Positions 5,007 through 5,889 of a stretch of 5,889 nt of DNA are shown piece after piece. The notes below the pieces were generated by a model. It had not been told where the DNA came from, did not search any database, and was given only the letters and a program-made list of their open reading frames with translations. A program made the translations under genes and the position numbers. Origin of the DNA: Candidatus Omnitrophota bacterium (lineage in GTDB: Bacteria > Omnitrophota > Gorgyraeia > Gygaellales > Profunditerraquicolaceae); assembly GCA_016938245.1 (NCBI GenBank), contig JAFGUY010000077.1, positions 1 to 5,889 of the forward strand. Reading direction: 5' to 3'. The first letter of the stretch is position 1, and each line of letters starts with the position of its first letter.

Positions 5007-5790
5007 TGCTTACCTTCCTTACGTTTTTTACCGGCTTGCCTAAGAACCTCCCGGCTAACTCTTCAAACCACTCCGGGTTATCGCTGACAAAAAATTGGCT
5101 CCTGCCACATCTCCTGCTGTTTAAAATCTCTTCGTCGGATAAAATCTTTTTTACTTCAATAGCAACCTGTTTTGCAGAATCTATCAAATTAATATTTTCT
5201 CCCAATACTTTTTTTATGACGTTCTTAAGTAGGGGGTAATGCGTGCAGCCTAAGATAACCGTATCAACCTTAGCCTCTTTTAGCGGCTTTAAATAATGCT
5301 TGGCTACGGTTAAGACTACGTCCTGATTTAACCAGCCCTCTTCTACGAAAGGGACAAATAAAGGGCAGGCTACTGCGGTAACTTTTACCTTAGGGTCAAG
5401 CTTTTTAATTTCATGCTCGTAAGCTTTGCTTTTAATCGTCCCCTTAGTCCCGATTACTCCCACGCGATTATTTTTAGTGGCGTAAACCGCCTCCCTTGCC
5501 CCGGGGCTGATGACGCCCACAATCGGAACGCGGAAGCTGTTCTTAATCTTAGGCAAAGCGCAGCTGGAGACAGTATTACAGGCAACGCAAACTAATTTTA
5601 CGTTATGCTTTAAAAGAAAAAGCGTATTCTCTACGGAGAAACGGATTACTGTTTCTTTTGATTTTATCCCGTAAGGAACCCGCGCAGTATCCCCGAAATA
5701 AACTATATCTTCAGCCGGGAGCAGGCGGACTAATTCTTTTACTACGGTAAGCCCTCCTACGCCGGAATCAAATACCCCTATCGGACTCAT
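4999..5790 (-). CDS. murI: glutamate racemase
   Basis: This 263-residue cytoplasmic enzyme interconverts L- and D-glutamate, supplying D-glutamate for peptidoglycan. The N-terminal IGVFDSGVGGLTVVKEL (4-20) carries the conserved D8-S9. The two catalytic cysteines are C71 in VACNTVSS and C182 in GCTHYPLL, with H184 beside the second. YFGDTARVPYG (31-41) and VEEGW (149-153) are also family motifs. Length is typical. The ATG at 5790 is preceded by AAGGAGA (5794-5800), 3 to 4 nt from the start codon. It is the first gene of the minus-strand cluster and overlaps queD by 8 bases. No convincing minus-strand promoter was found; the only candidate is a TATTAT on the complement of the plus-strand -10 box. 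murI near rph-rdgB is a familiar bacterial arrangement, whereas murI leading a queuosine gene set is less usual. Confidence 0.97.
   Translation of the reverse strand: MSPIGVFDSGVGGLTVVKELVRLLPAEDIVYFGDTARVPYGIKSKETVIRFSVENTLFLLKHNVKLVCVACNTVSSCALPKIKNSFRVPIVGVISPGAREAVYATKNNRVGVIGTKGTIKSKAYEHEIKKLDPKVKVTAVACPLFVPFVEEGWLNQDVVLTVAKHYLKPLKEAKVDTVILGCTHYPLLKNVIKKVLGENINLIDSAKQVAIEVKKILSDEEILNSRRCGRSQFFVSDNPEWFEELAGRFLGKPVKNVRKVSSV
5013..5020 (-). promoter_or_regulatory. ribosome binding site that fixes the queD GTG start
   Basis: AAGGAAGG on the minus strand lies 6 nt upstream of the GTG at 5004-5006, within the last codons of murI. With the in-frame TAA at 5010-5012 it makes GTG the only reasonable queD start. 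Confidence 0.75.
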
Positions 5791-5825
5791 CTGTCTCCTT
5801 GCGCTATTGACTTTCGCAAAAAGAA

Positions 5826-5854
5826 TGGAACAAATGTTATTTTTCTGGTATAAT
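5826..5854 (+). promoter_or_regulatory. extended -10 promoter for the divergent plus-strand gene
   Basis: A perfect TATAAT (5849-5854) is preceded by TGG (5846-5848), forming the extended -10 element TGnTATAAT. The hexamer 17 bases upstream, TGGAAC (5826-5831), matches the -35 consensus at only 3 of 6 positions, which is common when an extended -10 is present. Transcription should begin near 5860-5862, leaving a leader of about 20 nt before the ATG at 5880. Confidence 0.7.
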
Positions 5855-5855
5855 A

Positions 5856-5884
5856 CTCATAAGACCCGAAAGGAGGCTTATGAG
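5856..5884. repeat. perfect 8-bp inverted repeat over start site and start codon, possible operator
   Basis: CTCATAAG (5856-5863) and CTTATGAG (5877-5884) are exact reverse complements separated by 13 bases. Their centres lie 21 bp apart, close to two turns of B-DNA, so a dimeric regulator could contact both on one face. The repeat begins two bases after the -10 box, covers the predicted transcription start and ends on the start codon of the plus-strand gene. The Shine-Dalgarno sequence lies in the spacer. Each arm is itself nearly palindromic, so the arms plus ACC also read as direct repeats (9 of 11 matches). If transcription starts near 5861 the left arm is mostly untranscribed, which favours a DNA operator over an RNA hairpin. 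Confidence 0.6.
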
Positions 5885-5889
5885 ACCAC
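5880..5889 (+). CDS. start of an unidentified divergent gene (runs off right edge)
   Basis: Only ATG AGA CCA C is visible (Met-Arg-Pro). A full Shine-Dalgarno sequence AAAGGAGG (5869-5876) precedes it, but the spacing to the ATG is only 3 nt, shorter than usual, so a start a little downstream outside the window is possible. Promoter, ribosome site and ATG together support a real gene transcribed away from murI. Nothing can be said of its product. Confidence 0.55.

Noticed and set aside
5807..5835. TTGACT at 5807-5812 as the -35 box of the plus-strand promoter
   Set aside because: It lies 36 bases from the clear TATAAT, and the hexamer at the correct 17-base spacing (ACAAAT, 5830-5835) is a poor -10 box.
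5791..5889. preQ1 riboswitch controlling the que genes from the murI leader
   Set aside because: I see no preQ1-I or preQ1-II aptamer pattern in the 99 bases upstream of murI on the minus strand.

Overview
The window is a compact, almost entirely minus-strand gene cluster from a bacterium. Read in the direction of transcription (high to low coordinates) it runs: murI, queD, queC, queE, queF, class I fumarase alpha subunit, class I fumarase beta subunit, rph, rdgB, tRNA-Pro(UGG), and the first 22 codons of an acylphosphatase that runs off the left edge. At the right edge a plus-strand gene starts divergently from murI; only its promoter, ribosome binding site and first three codons are inside the window. 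No stretch of more than about 100 bases lacks a gene.

Functionally there are four blocks. (1) murI makes D-glutamate, so the host builds peptidoglycan. (2) queD-queC-queE-queF encode every step from dihydroneopterin triphosphate to preQ1, the free precursor of queuosine in tRNA; the GTP cyclohydrolase that feeds them is not in the window. (3) Two adjacent genes encode the two halves of an oxygen-sensitive [4Fe-4S] fumarase, or the closely related tartrate dehydratase. (4) rph and rdgB (tRNA 3'-end trimming and nucleotide-pool cleansing) are followed directly by a tRNA gene and an acylphosphatase. murI with rph-rdgB is a grouping known from other bacteria (for example Bacillus), so the que and fumarase blocks look lodged inside an old housekeeping grouping; this is inference.

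Six of the eight junctions between the complete protein genes overlap by 4 to 11 bases, which implies one transcript with translational coupling. The two exceptions (fumarase alpha/beta, 39 nt; rph/rdgB, 24 nt) both hold conspicuous G/C-run motifs, one a perfect palindrome, and both leave the downstream gene without a visible Shine-Dalgarno sequence. A heptamer tandem repeat is also built in frame into the fumarase alpha coding sequence. These look like small repeats spreading through a dense genome.

The organism cannot be named with certainty. Anaerobe-type two-subunit fumarase, moderately AT-rich DNA and the protein style suggest an uncultured anaerobe such as a member of the Omnitrophota; this is a weak inference from general resemblance. 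I saw no CRISPR array, insertion sequence, phage gene or new multi-gene system. The unusual content is in the small repeats and in the operator-like inverted repeat at the divergent promoter.
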